DNA of 64,000 bases from Hirundichthys speculiger (lineage: Eukaryota > Chordata > Actinopteri > Beloniformes > Exocoetidae). The notes under the pieces were generated by a model that worked only from the letters and a program-made list of their open reading frames with translations, made no database searches and was not told where the DNA came from. A program made the position numbers and the translations under genes. The first letter of the stretch is position 1. Every line of letters begins with the position of its first letter. The stretch lies in assembly GCA_018398805.1 (NCBI GenBank), contig JAGFBZ010001895.1, forward strand, positions 1,106,001 through 1,170,000, written 5' to 3'. Shown one piece after another: positions 23,143-35,730 of this stretch.

Positions 23143-25526
23143 CCTCTAATTATGCAAACATTTGTTTTTTCTGTAAATATGCTTATTTCTGCTGCAAAGT
23201 GAGAAATTTTAACCCTGGAGACTGACGGGCCTCTGGAAGCCATCCCCCAGAGGTCAGTGGAGGAACTGCAACTAAACCTACTTCCTGGATGGCATCAAAC
23301 TAGCAAGGACGATGCAGCTGCCTGGACGATACGGGGAGAGAAAAGGATTTTGACAGACCAGCAGAAGTGGAGACAGCGCTCACCAACAACGGACAGTCTG
23401 ATGCTGGACATGTTACAGTATTACTGTCTCTGCGTCCCAGATGTTGTGCTTCTGTGGATTTCTGTCGATGCTCTCTCTGCCCGTCGATGTGATGGCGATG
23501 ACGATGGCGTCAATGGCACAGTTGTTGCCAGGCAACAAACATAACACTCCAATACATTTGTGTTGATCTCTGGATATTTTAGTCACGAGTCTCTCCTTCT
23601 ATCTAAGAGTTTGTCAATTTCATCTTTTACTTTCTCACATATTTTCCTCATTTGGTTTTGCCACAATGATATAGTTTCCCTTTGGGGATTAAAGTATTGT
23701 TCACTCCAGTTCAGTTCAATTAATTTAATTTCACTCTAATTCAATCTAATTCAATTGAATCCAATCTAATTCAGTTCATAAATATCAAATAATCACACAA
23801 ACACTTGAGCCCACAGGGTCGGGTGGAGCTAATCATCTCTCACTGATGCCGTGTTTATCTGTCTTTTCACTTCATTCTTCTAAAAACGATGGCGCATAAA
23901 ACACAGACGGCATTCTCCTTCACACCAGGAAGAAAACTTTGATTGTGACGAGTATTCTTAAGAGGATTTATTCCACCTTTAAGAAAGCAGCAGGAAAAGC
24001 CGAGGGAGAAATTAATTCTCATCTTGGCAGATCGACCTCCTGAGCTGATGAGGTTTATTATCACCCTCCCTCACTCCATGTCTGCACAAGAGGATTAAAT
24101 ATCCAGACACAGGCGCACACAGAAGGGGCTGAAAAACATTTAAACGGTCAAAATGAACCGGAATTATCTGTTTTATACAATAATAGACAAACAGGAATAA
24201 AACATCAGTTAAATTCTAGAAATAAGGTTCTTAGTTTTCTGATTAAAGGCTGCTTTTCTGATCTGCTGTTCAATAATAAAGCTGGATTGAAAGTGACTGT
24301 TTTACAGGGAGATTTAGTTGAACTGAAGATGAAATATTAATACTAGAATTGGGATGACAGGAACACCTCCCTGCTTAAATAGTTTCTATCAAACCTCCTT
24401 TAAGTTATTTCAGATTCTGAAGCTTTTGATATTTGAACTGAAATGCCTTAACTCAGAAAATTTGAATCCTTTTAATTGTTTTGGGTTTGGGAATAATTTA
24501 ATCCTTTACACTAAACAAGTAATCAGTCAATTTATCTGGCCAAATTTCTCAACAAAGTAAGATGTAGCACACCGTTATTATCCAAGTAGGGAGGATATTT
24601 GATGACAAATCAATGAGGGCTAAAGAGATGACCTTTAAAGTTTTGTGTGTTGCTTGTAAAGCAATTAGACAACCGTAACTTCTGTCACAACTCAACTGCA
24701 GAAGAAAGACCGGGTTGGGAAAGGTTGGAGTAAAAAACTGAGTGAGGCAGAAACACACACATCCATTTTATGGACTCTGGCACTTTGGTAGAAGACAACA
24801 TGGAGATTTAGAGCTTTGATCAGCGATTGGGTTATTATTATAACACTTACATGTAATATATTACTTGTTATCATTATATACCGTATTATACCGTATATCA
24901 TCATCTCATAATCAGAGTCATTCTATATTTGGGTCAATACGGTAATACATTTGGAAAACAGACATAGTTGTAAATATACCTATAACTTTTAAAACTTAAA
25001 TGAAAATTAGCCACCTTCAGTTGCTGCTTGTCTGCCGTCAGTTTTGTCATCAGTAAATGAAAAGCATGCTTTGCTGGGTTGTGATCAGGTTAATGACTTG
25101 GCTATTGATAAATACTCCATTAATTTACCCTCAAAAAGTCTTTTTACAGCCGTTATCCATGTGCACTGTAAAGGGCTGTCCTATCAGTTCTGGAGCATTT
25201 GGCTGAATGTGATTTTAGACTACAGACATGTGCATCTCAGGATTCATGCAGTTACTTCTGTAACCAGTAACGTCAATGTACACCAGTGTAAACACTAATG
25301 TACCCATTTCATTGGCAGCCATACGTTGTGATGCCAGAACACCGTCCCCGTGATGTGGTCTGCTTCGGATCATGTTCCTTAACTTCTCCATACTTTTCTC
25401 CTCCCATCACCTGATGCAGTTTATCTTGCTTTTATCTGTCCACACAAAATCTGATTCTGGTTTTCTTGTTCGTGAACATTACCAGTAGTTTTTCACCTTG
25501 TTGTAAAACCTCTGGTTGTACAACCA

Positions 25527-25700
25527 GAATTCCAGAAAAGTTGGGATGGTTTTTTTTTTTAAAAAACTTGAATAAAATGAAAAATAAAAGACTTTCATAT
25601 CACATGAGGTAAGATTTTATTCACAACAGAACATAGGTAACATAAATGTTTAAAAAAGAGAAATTTTACAAGTTTATGCACAAACAAGCTCATTTCAAAT
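25527..25700. mobile_element. Tc1-like terminal fragment
   Basis: TACAACCAGAATTCCAGAAA followed by AGTTGGGATGG is the outer end of the same family as 30422-31095 (TACAACC..CAATTCCA...AAAGTTGGGA). It carries the usual AT-rich subterminal sequence and CATTTCAAATGTGATGCC. It stops abruptly where LINE sequence starts at about 25715. Confidence 0.6.
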
Positions 25701-25714
25701 GTGATGCCTCTAAA

Positions 25715-26230
25715 CAGCATCAGTGTTGCGTCTCCAGTCCAGTCTGTTGTCCAGCCGAGCACTGAGGTATTTATACTCCTCCACCACCTACCACTTCTTC
25801 TCCCATGATGGAAATGCTGTTTGACTCATTCCTGGTCCTCCTAAAATCCATAATCATCTCCTTTGCCTTGTTCACATTGAAGATGAGATGACTGTTCCCA
25901 CACCCCGCCACCAAGCGCTCCACCAGCACTCAGTCTCTTTGCCATCACTGATAAATCCCACAGCAGACGTACAATCATTCAGTCTCACAAACTGTGGTCT
26001 GTTAGTCAGGTAGTCAGTGATCTGGGTGATTGTGGAGGCATCCAACTGTGTCTTCTGGAGTTTCTTTCATAGTAAAGCGGGCTGGATGGTGTTAAATTCA
26101 CTGGAGAAATCAAAGAACATGATTCTCAAAGTGCTGCCCGCTTTGTCCAGATGACTGTGGGTTCGTTGAAACACGTGCATGATTGTGTCTCCAACTCCAA
26201 CCCCACGACGATGCTTATTCGGGTGGGCCA
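25715..26230 (-). pseudogene. LINE reverse transcriptase fragment
   Basis: The minus strand reads FFDFSSEFNTIQPAL, then KTQLDASTITQITDYLTNRP and QFVRL, and later HLIFNVNKAKEMIMDFRRT. These are the conserved RT blocks around the first catalytic Asp (F.DFSSAFNTI in active copies) and the palm/thumb of CR1/Rex1-type non-LTR retrotransposons of fish. The segment that should hold the YADD box is missing, and stops interrupt the frame. Confidence 0.85.
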
Positions 26231-28719
26231 ATGAAAGTCTTTTCAGGACTTTTATGATGTGTCATGTTAGGGCTACATGTGTATAATCATAAGAAGATGA
26301 TAGATGATGAGGTGGAGGGGGCCCAGCATCTCCTGATGTGTTTGGAGACAGCGAATAGAACAGCACCAAGATCCATGACTGAGGTGGACGATGAGACAGC
26401 TGAGATGTGATGGGGAAGCTGTGGGGGCAGGAGAGGAGGGTGCAGAGCTCGTTTCTGATCTGAACCTGTTGAAGAATGAGTCCAGTTCATTGGCTCTGTC
26501 CAGACTTCCATCCATCTGATCCTCCTGCTGTCTTGAGCTTGTAATGAGGGAACAGTCCACTCTTAACCAGCTTCTCTTCAGTCAGCTGTCGCTTAAAAAT
26601 GGAGGTCCTTTGATTAGAATAGCTGTTATTTCTAAATGACAAATGCCATATATTTGTGAAATCTCTTAAATAAAAGCTAAAAACCTACACTTTTATCACA
26701 TTCTGAAATCCATTGTGGTGTTTTATGAAGGCAAACATTTGTCATTGTCCAAACATTTCTTGCCTTAAATGTAGCTGATTGTGAAGTAGATGATTGTATT
26801 GAATTGATACGGCTGTAAGTAGTACTGAAAGCCTGTCTTTTGTGCCATTGTGGTAGGCCAGATTGCAACTTTTCAGCTGCATAATTGGCAGACTGCCATC
26901 TTTGTCTTCATTCATCCTCTTTGTCTGGATACTAATATCTCCAGCAGAACACACATACGGATCTCAGCTGAACCGTGTGCATCCCGTGTGACTGTTGTGC
27001 TGTAAATGAGTAGGAGTAAAAGGTCCAGCCTCATCAGTCACTATCAAATGTTTTCAACCAGCATCACTATAAAAAAAAAAAAAAAGTGCAAATGACTCTT
27101 AAGAGTTATTGCAAAGTCGGTTTTCAGTGGATGAGCAGATCAGGTATGATCAGTGGAGGTGTAAACGGTTACAAAAAAGAAGACGCATAGTTTTGGATAT
27201 TCTCAGGTGGGTTTCAGGTGGCGGGAGGCGTGAACACAGGTGGACGGGCTCACAATCTACCTATTCCTTTGCTGACCTCAAAGAACGCTTCTGAAATCAA
27301 CAGTTTGGATAATATCAACCCGTCGTCTCTTTCACTACTTCAAAAATAACGAAGGCGGACTTGGAGCTTCTGTTATAGTCACTATAAATGCGCACACACC
27401 GTGTAGCACAGAAGAAGCGTGTCAGTGCTGAGCCCCGCAGACCCGTGGCCCAATTAAACCCTGGCTGTAAGTGGCAGGTTCACTGATGTTTCTGGACTTG
27501 CCTTACGCGCAGCCGGTCATCTTCTCTTGAACCAGCTTCTAGCAGGTGTTGCTGCTGGGCAAGAGTCTAATTAGAGATGTTTCAATATGGGGTCACGCTC
27601 TGGTCTTACACGGGCCCAGACCCACGTCTTTACGTCACTGTAAATGTCCTGATCTTACTTTAAGCAGAAGGGTTCACTGTTACTCTGGCTCTCGGCGCTG
27701 CTGTGAGGGTTTGTCGTGGACGGCTGTGGTGAAGTTTTAGCTGATCTGGTTGGTCACTGTAAATTTGCTGCTAGCCCGACGGGATCATCAATTTCGAATC
27801 AGCAAAATTTCTAACTGTTTTTTCTGTCCAGGAGCTGGTGCAAGGCTGCTGAAAGACTTCAAGATAAGGCACCGTCAGTGAACCAGGAACAGCTTTCAGA
27901 CAAAATATGATAACCACTCACCCAAACAACTTCAAACTTGGCTGTGCACTTCTTTGAGTTTCTAGGAATGTGATCGTTAACTTTGAAGATCAGAATAAGC
28001 CACAGTTCAGAGCAACAGCTAAGAAAAACAACACACACAGACACACAAACATATGCAGATTCCTGGATTTATAACCAAAATACACACTCACTCTGGAGCA
28101 GCAAAACCCTGGAGAAAACATTCACGAGCATGCTGCTGTTGATCTCATTGTGAGACAGGGTTTCGTGCAAAAGCAGATCCTTTGCTTGACCAGTAACATT
28201 TTGAACCTTCAAGTCTCAGAGAGTTGCTCGGTGCATCTTTGGTGGGCATCACCATCCTATCTTTCAGGCAAGGAGCAGAGCTTGGTGTGAAGTTGATGCG
28301 TCTCAGAGGGTTTGTCACAGCGGCAGGTTGACCTACACGTGTAAAGGACAGATGATATCGTCGAACACACTGTTGTCCCTGAGCTAATGTCTTAACATGG
28401 CGCTGCACTATTCCAGTACATCCAATCATATCATGTCTTTCTAGCTTTTTGTGTCAAACCACTGATTTTTGAAATATTTTTCTATACTGGTTTGGATACT
28501 TTGGCTACTTAAGAAATTGTGCTGGTAATTCTGGCACTTAGGGTTATGATATTTCTTATCATGACAATAGGGAAATTATTTTCATGTGATAGCAGCTGGG
28601 TCCTGGAATAAGCTACCATGTCCAGAGCCAGTTAAAGAGGAGACACCAAGGATGTAGGGTTACTTGGTTATTTGGGTTTTTCCAGGCAAAACCAGACAGG
28701 ATCACCACTTGTATGGTTG

Positions 28720-29070
28720 ATCTTTTTCAAAGCAACAGGAGCATAGATTAGAATTTCTTTCTGCACATTGACAATCTTCCCCGTTTTTTCCTCCCTTTCA
28801 TGCTGAATCAACACCCTCCACCTTTCTCTGTGCAGAGAAATGTGACCACCTCACCCATGTCATGGCAAACATCAAGGCATAGATGTGTAGCGTTCTTTGC
28901 TTTGGATCAATACGATGTACTCCCCGCAGCATCCCAGTAGTACACCATGACTGTTTGAAGGTAGAAAATTATGTAAAATCAATGACCTGCATCACTTGTT
29001 TTGGCTTGTCTTTAGCAGAAGTGGCTGTGTCCGCAAAAAGCACCGGATTTAATGTGTTACTTCCAACCAT
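28720..29070 (-). repeat. unclassified dispersed repeat family X, copy 1
   Basis: The antisense of 28835-28720 includes AAAACGGGGAAG and a peptide KTGKIVNVQ...SGDPVWFCLEKPK. This aligns with the copy at 31100-31464 (KTGKNFDML...SGALVYFYWNNWRKPK). The adjoining part (28965-29065, GTAGAAAATTATGTAAAATC ... TTTTGGCTTGTC) is homologous to 62265-62350. Confidence 0.5.
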
Positions 29071-29114
29071 GGGAAAAAAAATAGCACCATTTCACTGTAC
29101 CCGCGTACCCCCAA

Positions 29115-29625
29115 CTCAATAATACTTTATTACTATTCCCCAAAGGGAAATTATATGTTGCAGTACCTGTCATTATTTAAGTGTCTCCAGAGCTGTGGGC
29201 AGGATGAATCTCATGTAGTTGTCTATGTTGCATTGGATCTGAAGAAGCCTCTGACTTAAGACACTGTGCTGTGAAGGGGATGCTGACGGTTGTCCATGAT
29301 GTTTTTCATTTTCAATCAGCCCTAGAGGATCCGGAACAGTCCCCAGAACAGAGCCAGCCTTCTCTGAGTTTGTTAATTTTCCTTTTTTCCCCCCCGCTTT
29401 AACTCACTGGCTCTGATGCTGAAGACTGCAGATGAGACTGCACTCTCCCACCAGCAGACTATATACGAGATTTGTAACATCTTTCCACAAACACTGAAAT
29501 ACCTAATCATCCTCAGGAAGTAAGCGTCGTCAATAAGGAAGCTGTCCTTATGAGGAGACGGTATGACTATCAGCCATGAAGTATTAGATATTCCTTCCTC
29601 CAACGTCTCTCTCCATCATGTTCAG
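29115..29625 (-). pseudogene. CR1/Rex1-like LINE 3' end
   Basis: The minus strand reads YFLRMIRYFSVCGKMLQISY ... ESAVSSAVFSIRASELKR, then after frame breaks NIMDNRQHPLHSTVS. This is the C-terminal region of a fish Rex1/CR1-type ORF2. It ends in the 3'-UTR-like ATTTCCCTTTGGGGAATAGT (minus strand, 29150-29125). It contains several stops and is a 5'-truncated copy. Confidence 0.8.
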
Positions 29626-30421
29626 ACTTTACAAGCAGTGAGAGACTGCAGACCAGGATAAGTGATCATGGGGCTTTCAGTTAGGATGTGGTATGTGCTT
29701 TGCTGTCCATGGGACTCATGCTGCAGAAGGGAAAGAAGGGTGCACACGCAAAAATCATGCCTGTGTAGTTGCTAGGCAACAGCAAAAAAGCTATTCAGAA
29801 TTGGTTCGCAGGGTATTAAATAGTTTTTAAAGTTGTGGAGTTGGATGCAAATTGTTTCTTCCTCAAAATCATTTAAAAAAAGACATCTTTGGCATTAGTT
29901 GTATTGATGAGGATGAAGAGACAAGCTTCAGCGAAAGATGAGATGGAGCAGTTTACCAGCTCGCTTCGGAGACAAGCACTGACGCTGACAAAACTGAGGA
30001 GGGTTTGTAGTGATCGGCTGCCCCGGCAGCTTCAAAACAATATTTAACTGTTTACATAGTAAAGAAAAATCATATTTCTGGATAAAATTATGTTTCTGCA
30101 TGACTTTGATTTAAAATACAGCTGCTAATCCCAAACTGTTGGAGATTTCTTTCCACACCAAAACTTTCCTCTCCATGTCTCTTTCCACTCATTCCTTTAC
30201 AGCTCAGGGAAGTTGGATGTTGCTAAAATCAGCTTCTCCTCCGTTTGGTTCGTAGTCTGTCAGATTTTCTGAGATTGAATGTGTCGAGGTGTTGCCAGAG
30301 AGCACTGCATCCAAACTGAAGACATCCAAACAGAGACGGCACACAACACAGTGGTATTCATTCACTGTGAAAGAATACCACTGTGTTTATTTATCCATGG
30401 TCATTTATAATGTAATTTAAA

Positions 30422-31095
30422 TACAACCGCAATTCCATAAAGCAGCATCTGGATGGGAGCAGATGTTGCTCTGAAACCTCTATGTACTCTGCACTGATGG
30501 AGCCTTTCCAGATGTGAAAGCTGACCACACCAAAGACACTAATACAACCCCAAACCATCAGAGATGCAGACTTTTAAACTGTCTGCTGATAACAAGCTGG
30601 TTGGTCCCGCTCCTTCTTCAGTCTGAAGAAAGAATTTCAAATTTTGATTCGTCTGACCGCAGAAACGTTTCCATTTTTCCTCAGACCATTTGAGATGAGC
30701 TTTAGCCCAGAGAAGACGGTGTTCCTGGATTGTGTTCACAGATGGCTTCTTCTTTGCACGATGCAGCTTTAACTTAAATTTGTGGATTTCAGGGTGAACT
30801 CTGTTAACAGACAGTGGTTTCTGGAAGTGATTCCTGAGTCCATGTTGTGATGTCCAGTAGAGAAACATCGCTGTTTTTCATGCAGCGCCGTTTGAGGGCC
30901 GGAGAATCATACACATCCAGTTTGACCTTCAGCCTTGTTCCTTGCACACAGACACTCCTCCTGCTTCTCATCTGATATTTTTTTAATTTTCTATTGGGAA
31001 TAAAATATTGGGATTATGAGATTTTTGACTCAATTGCATTATGTTATTATTTGCATTTTACACAGCATCCCAACTTTTTTGGAACTAGTGTTGTA
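30422..31095 (-). mobile_element. Tc1-like element, internally deleted
   Basis: The left end TACAACCGCAATTCCA and right end CCAACTTTTTTGGAACTAGT-GTTGTA are inverted repeats of the widespread fish family with TACAACCCCAATTCCAAAAA ends. A minus-strand ORF (30868-30539) contains EHRLLWAKAHLKWSEEKWKR and LKFFLQTEEG, corresponding to the region before W-S-D-E-S in the transposase. The DDE C-terminus is missing. It is inactive. Confidence 0.8.
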
Positions 31096-31099
31096 TTAT

Positions 31100-31464
31100 T
31101 TAATTTAACTCAATAGGTGCAAACCAGCTACAACAGAATATCACCTGTAAGGAGGCAGAACTCACATTCATCCAGGGCTTTACAGACACACTTCTTTCTC
31201 TCCTTTGGCTTCCTCCAGTTATTCCAGTAGAAGTAGACAAGAGCACCACTCTTCTTGCAGTCAGTGCTGATGCTGAAACATAGTCTGCAATTTCTTGTGA
31301 GGTCCAGCATGTCAAAATTCTTCCCCGTTTTGTCCTCACACTCACGCTAAACTGGTACCTTCCAAGTCAGTGGGCTGGTGCTTCAAAAACTGGACGTTTA
31401 CATGAAAAAGCAGTAACGACAGGCTTCAGCCAGTGCTGCCACCTAGTGGATACCATTTTTGTGG
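31100..31464 (-). repeat. unclassified dispersed repeat family X, copy 2
   Basis: On the minus strand it starts AAAATGGTATCCACTAGGTG and GCAGCACTGGCTGAA, then encodes GKNFDMLDLTRN ... VYFYWNNWRKPK. The copy at 35430-35730 carries the same nucleotide start and a related peptide in the same order. Next to it, 31467-31888 holds a separate MITE. Confidence 0.6.
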
Positions 31465-31466
31465 TA

Positions 31467-31888
31467 CAGTGAACCCTCACACTTCGCAGTTAATGAGGGC
31501 TGTGACCAAAACCGCGAAGTGTTCAAAACGACACTAAATCACTGAAATAAGCAAGTGATATTCGGAAGTGACGAACGGAAACACCAGTGTATAAGCGTCA
31601 AACTCGGCTCTGTCTCACGAGAGCAAGAGATGGGAGACGCGGGGACGCGTGCCAGCCAATCAGCATACAGACAACCGACGGCACAGTAATGTCCGTTGTA
31701 GCAGCCTCGATTTCCGATCATGGGACCTCCAGTGCAGGCTCTTGTTGCTTCCTGAGACTCGTTCTTGAAGTGATGTGTTTCGCTTCAGCCTCGTGTGCTT
31801 CGTTTAAATTTTTTTCGATTTTTTAAAATTTTTTTCGATTAATATTTTTGAAACCTGTACTGAGACCGCGAACTGTGAGGGTTCACTG
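31467..31888. mobile_element. pogo/Tigger-like MITE
   Basis: The left end CAGTGAACCCTCACACTTCG and right end GCGAACTGTGAGGGTTCACTG are inverted repeats about 22 bp long with few mismatches. TA flanks both sides (31465-31466 and 31889-31890), the target duplication of Tc1/mariner-class elements. CAGTGAACCCTC ends are typical of pogo-type MITEs. There is no transposase; the short ORFs inside are not conserved. Confidence 0.85.
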
Positions 31889-31924
31889 TAGTTGGGTTTC
31901 ATCTGTTGGACCCACATCAATTCA

Positions 31925-32105
31925 ATGATCCATCCATCAATGAATCCATCCATCATCTGTACCCGCTTTATTCCTATTCATGGTCACAGGGGTTTGCCTG
32001 GAGACTGTCCCAGCTGTCTTCAGGTGAAAGGGAAGGATATAATCAGGACAGATGGCCATCCCATCATTTGGCCACATACAGACTAACATCCACACACACT
32101 CACAC
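31925..32105 (-). repeat. SINE-associated repeat tail, reverse orientation
   Basis: It contains CATCCATCAATGAATCCATC, CATCATCTGTACCCGCTTTA and ATTCATGGTCACAGGGG, and ends with ACAGACTAACATCCACACAC. This is the antisense of the fish repeat tail (GGATTAAGCGGTAGAAGATG...GATGGATGG) seen also near 14.0 and 21.1 kb. Confidence 0.6.
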
Positions 32106-32396
32106 GCATTCCTGAGGTCAGTTTAAAAGTACCATTAGTCTAATACGCACTCTGAACCATCGAAAGACGAGTGACAGCAGATTAACAGGGACATTTTGCT
32201 GTGCTAGTATGCAATCATTGTGAGAAAAGGGGTCATTTCTGTTAGTACACCCATATCCTTGGTTGTCACTACTGTTTACTGTTCACCTTTCTGCTACCAC
32301 TCTCCATTTGTGTACTCCCAGGGAGTGCAACAAATGTCCCTTTCTTCCAGGCACTTACAAAGAGGTGCATTCATAAAGCCAAGAGAGAGAGGAGGA

Positions 32397-32433
32397 GGAA
32401 CACACGCATGCACACACACACACACGCACACAC
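32397..32433. repeat. CA-rich microsatellite
   Basis: An interrupted (CA)n with CACACGCATGCACACACACA followed by CACACGCACACACG. Confidence 0.85.
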
Positions 32434-33821
32434 GAAACAAGGGGGTGGGGGTTCTACACTTGTGCTGTTTTTCTTGAGGGATAAACGGTCAACAAATTAA
32501 AAGAGAATGCATGGTGCATGAGTCAAAGCCAGGAGGAGTCAAAGTGTTGGAATGCATGTAGCATATGTCTGATTTTGTGTGTGAAATAAGTGAAATAAGT
32601 ACAAACCAGTCTGATACTCACTGGTTTCAACAGGAAAACTAATGACTGGATACACAGGAATGGGGGAGTCCCCCTGATCCACTCTCTTTTTTTTTAGGTT
32701 CTGTTTCTCGTTTGCTAAAAGGTAACTAACAGCAAGACAGGTTTGAAAATAATTAGCAAATGCCCACGGGCTTCTGGGTCGGGATACAAGAAGATGGAGA
32801 CCTCCTCCTTGACTGAGCGAGAACGTGCACGGACTGGCAAACTGGCAAACTGGCCGTGACCCTGGGTGCCTCAGCCAGCCAGCCAGCACCGCTGGAGTTC
32901 CAGCAGGCTGTGAAGGAGATTATCACTGAGATGTGCTGAGGACGAAACAAACAAAAAAATGCAGAGCAAAGATAATCCTGAGTGAGTAAGGTTTACAGAC
33001 TTTCACACTTTTCTTGCTGCTGCCCTTTCGCTACCCTCCGTGAGGCACTCTCTGTACTCCACAAAGTTCATTTGTGGGAGGAACAGTGACATCAGTCTGC
33101 ATACCAAAGCTTTAATCCACACTCCTACAGAGGCACACTGCGTCAAAGTTACGGAAGGACAAAGCATTTGATAAGGTGAGGAGTAAACTCTGACTCATGG
33201 GAAGCGAGAAAATTACTGGAATTGCTTCCCTCTCATTGGAGATCCTAAGCAGAGCATCTATCTACCTGCATGTTTCCTCCCTGATAAAAGGGAAATTCAT
33301 GACAACTTTGATGCCTGTGGAAAAAAAAAAACCAGCCCACCCTGGCTGACAGCAGAAGGCCTGGACAAACATAAGAGACAACCGTCACAAGAGATTTTCT
33401 GCTCTGGATGGAGGCCATATTGCCACTGCTCTCTCTCTCACTGCTGCCATATCTACTCATACACAGTCATTCTATTATGGCACCAAACATATCTGAAATT
33501 ACCCCTAATTTAACATCTGAGGTCTTCTCAATCCAATAATATAGTTTAAATATAGAAGATGGCAAGTGAATGGACTATCACAAATTGTACATAACGGCTT
33601 CACCCCACCTTCATAGCGTTCATAGCTACGTCTAGTTGTGCATGTTATACATATTGTATAAGTGTGTTTATGACTGGTCAAACTTCAGCAAAGACAGACA
33701 ACTCATGAGAATTTAAGGGAGCACAGTATGAGTCATCAACTGCTTGCAACTCCCTTTCATTGTTTTGATTAAATAAATTAATTAGTAAATGTATCTATCA
33801 ACACATAAGTCACAAAGTGGT

Positions 33822-34600
33822 TTAATTCAGTTCAATCCAGCTTTATTTGTATGGCATCTATTACAATGCAAATAGTCTCTAGCCGCTTTTCAGAGACCCA
33901 GAGCATGACCCCCGGAGCAATTATTATTAACTATAAGTAATCTTATTAAATCCTAATTAAAGAAACAATGCCAAATAAAAATCTCCCTGAGCAGGAGAAA
34001 AACCCTTTAAGCCAAACAGTTGCAAGGAAAGACTTTGAGAGGAAGAAACTTCGAGCAGGACCTGATTTCCTAAGGGGGGACCTTCCTGTTGAAGGTCAGC
34101 TGGGAAAAGAAATAAAAGAGAAGGGAGATTGGACACAGAGAGGATGGAGGACAGAGAGAGAAGAACAGATACATAATATAGGAAAAACATGTGTAAATAA
34201 TAATTATCCATCAGATGGAGAACTAAGAATTCCATGTACTTTATATTCCGACTGGTTCATTGTTAGTACATGAACTACAGAGATTACTATATAAACAGGT
34301 GTAGGCAGCAACACTGAGATGGTCAGAGAGTCAGACTGCAGGTCAGCATGTTGGTTGATATCCCAGAGACATCTATGTAGACAGGTGGAGGTAAATGCTG
34401 GGATGGTCAGAGGGTGGAACTGCAGGTTAGCATGTAGCTCTGGAAACTCTGGCCTGCAAACATATACAGAAAATGAAAAAAAAAGGGGGCCGGGGGGGTG
34501 CAGGACAGGCACAAAAAAAAAAAACAAACAAGAAAAAACTACAGGAACAATGAAGCATTTATGAGGTGCTTCTATTTAACTATGGAAACAGCTGAAGGAA
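33822..34600. repeat. dispersed fish repeat, copy 2
   Basis: CAGCTTTATTTGTATGGCAT, then GTCTCTAGCCGCTTTTCAGA, GACCCAGAGCATGA and GAGGAAGAAACTTCGAGCAG, share order and sequence with 16985-17500. The homology runs on through GGACAGAGAGAGAAGAAC and GGTCAGAGGG. It is non-coding. Confidence 0.75.
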
Positions 34601-35429
34601 GAGGAAAGGAAGGGAGAGAAGAGGGGTGAGGACACCACTCAGCAGATCATGTGGGTGTCACCCTGCAGGTAGACCTATAACAGCAGAGCTTTCACGAGGC
34701 TGTGTTTCAGACCAGCCTGCTCTAGTCTTGGCTTCAGCCATTCCTGTAACTGTAGCTATGACTATTGGCTCTAACACACTATTGTTTAGACTAACTGACA
34801 TTTCAGGTCTTAAAGCTCTTTCACAAAGACTTGGCTTTCAATATGCAACACAAACTTTCCCAACTTTCTTGCAGTTCAACCACTGCCAACACTTTGCTGG
34901 TTAATTGAAATATTACCATTTTGTTTGGTTGATAAAAGCCAAGTGGTCCACTCTGAATGTCAAGTAGGAAACAGACACAAGCTGAACATGCAGTGAAACC
35001 TCACCAACTCCAACATCCAAATCTAACATTGCAACAGTGGATACACAATATTCATATCCAATGGAAATATACTGCTAATACTAAAAAAACTCAAAATAAA
35101 TCAGTCACAGACTGTGCTGACCAACCTCTATTTAAACATGTTGCCATGGTGCTTGTATGCACATATGCGGCATTAGGCATTATTATCAGCATGCACTGCA
35201 AACCCCAGCTTTATACAGCAGTAATCCCACTGGTTTTCCGACCTGTTGAGCACAACAAGGTCTCAAGTGTAATGTCATTTCCATCCTCAATGTTCAACTT
35301 TCAAAGCACATGAAACAGGCCACATTGATGGAGTACAATACAGACCCAAATATTCTGATACACAGATATTAGTTTGTTAGGTGCACATTAGCCAATCTGC
35401 AAAATACATTTGTTAGCATTATATAATTT

Positions 35430-35730
35430 AACAGGGGCTACCCTAGGTCTGCGAAAATGGTATCCACGAGGCGACAGCACCAGTTGAAACTGGCTGTTAC
35501 AGCTGCATTTGGGGCTTTTGATAAAGATATGTAAACTTTCGGTTTTGAATTCAACAATTCAAAACTCCCACTGATTTGAAAGGCACTGATTTAGCACGAA
35601 GGTGCACGAAAATGGGGAAGGATGATGAGGTGCTGAACCTCAGAAGAAACCCCAAGATTGGCACCGATGGTGACTCCGTCTACTTTGTCTGGATGAACTG
35701 GAGGAAGCGGGGTACTAGGGTAACCCCTAC
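35430..35730 (+). repeat. unclassified dispersed repeat family X, copy 3
   Basis: Family X sequence from AAAATGGTATCCACGAGG to AACTGGAGGAAGCGG, encoding KMGKDDEVLNLRRNPKIG ... DSVYFVWMNWRKR. It is bounded by CAGGGGCTACCCTAG on the left and GTACTAGGGTAACCCCTACTG on the right, which look like imperfect inverted repeats. It may therefore be carried by, or be part of, a DNA transposon. Confidence 0.6.

Noticed and set aside
27109..27294. Arg-rich plus-strand ORF
   Set aside because: Short, with no homologous family recognised and no splice or promoter context.
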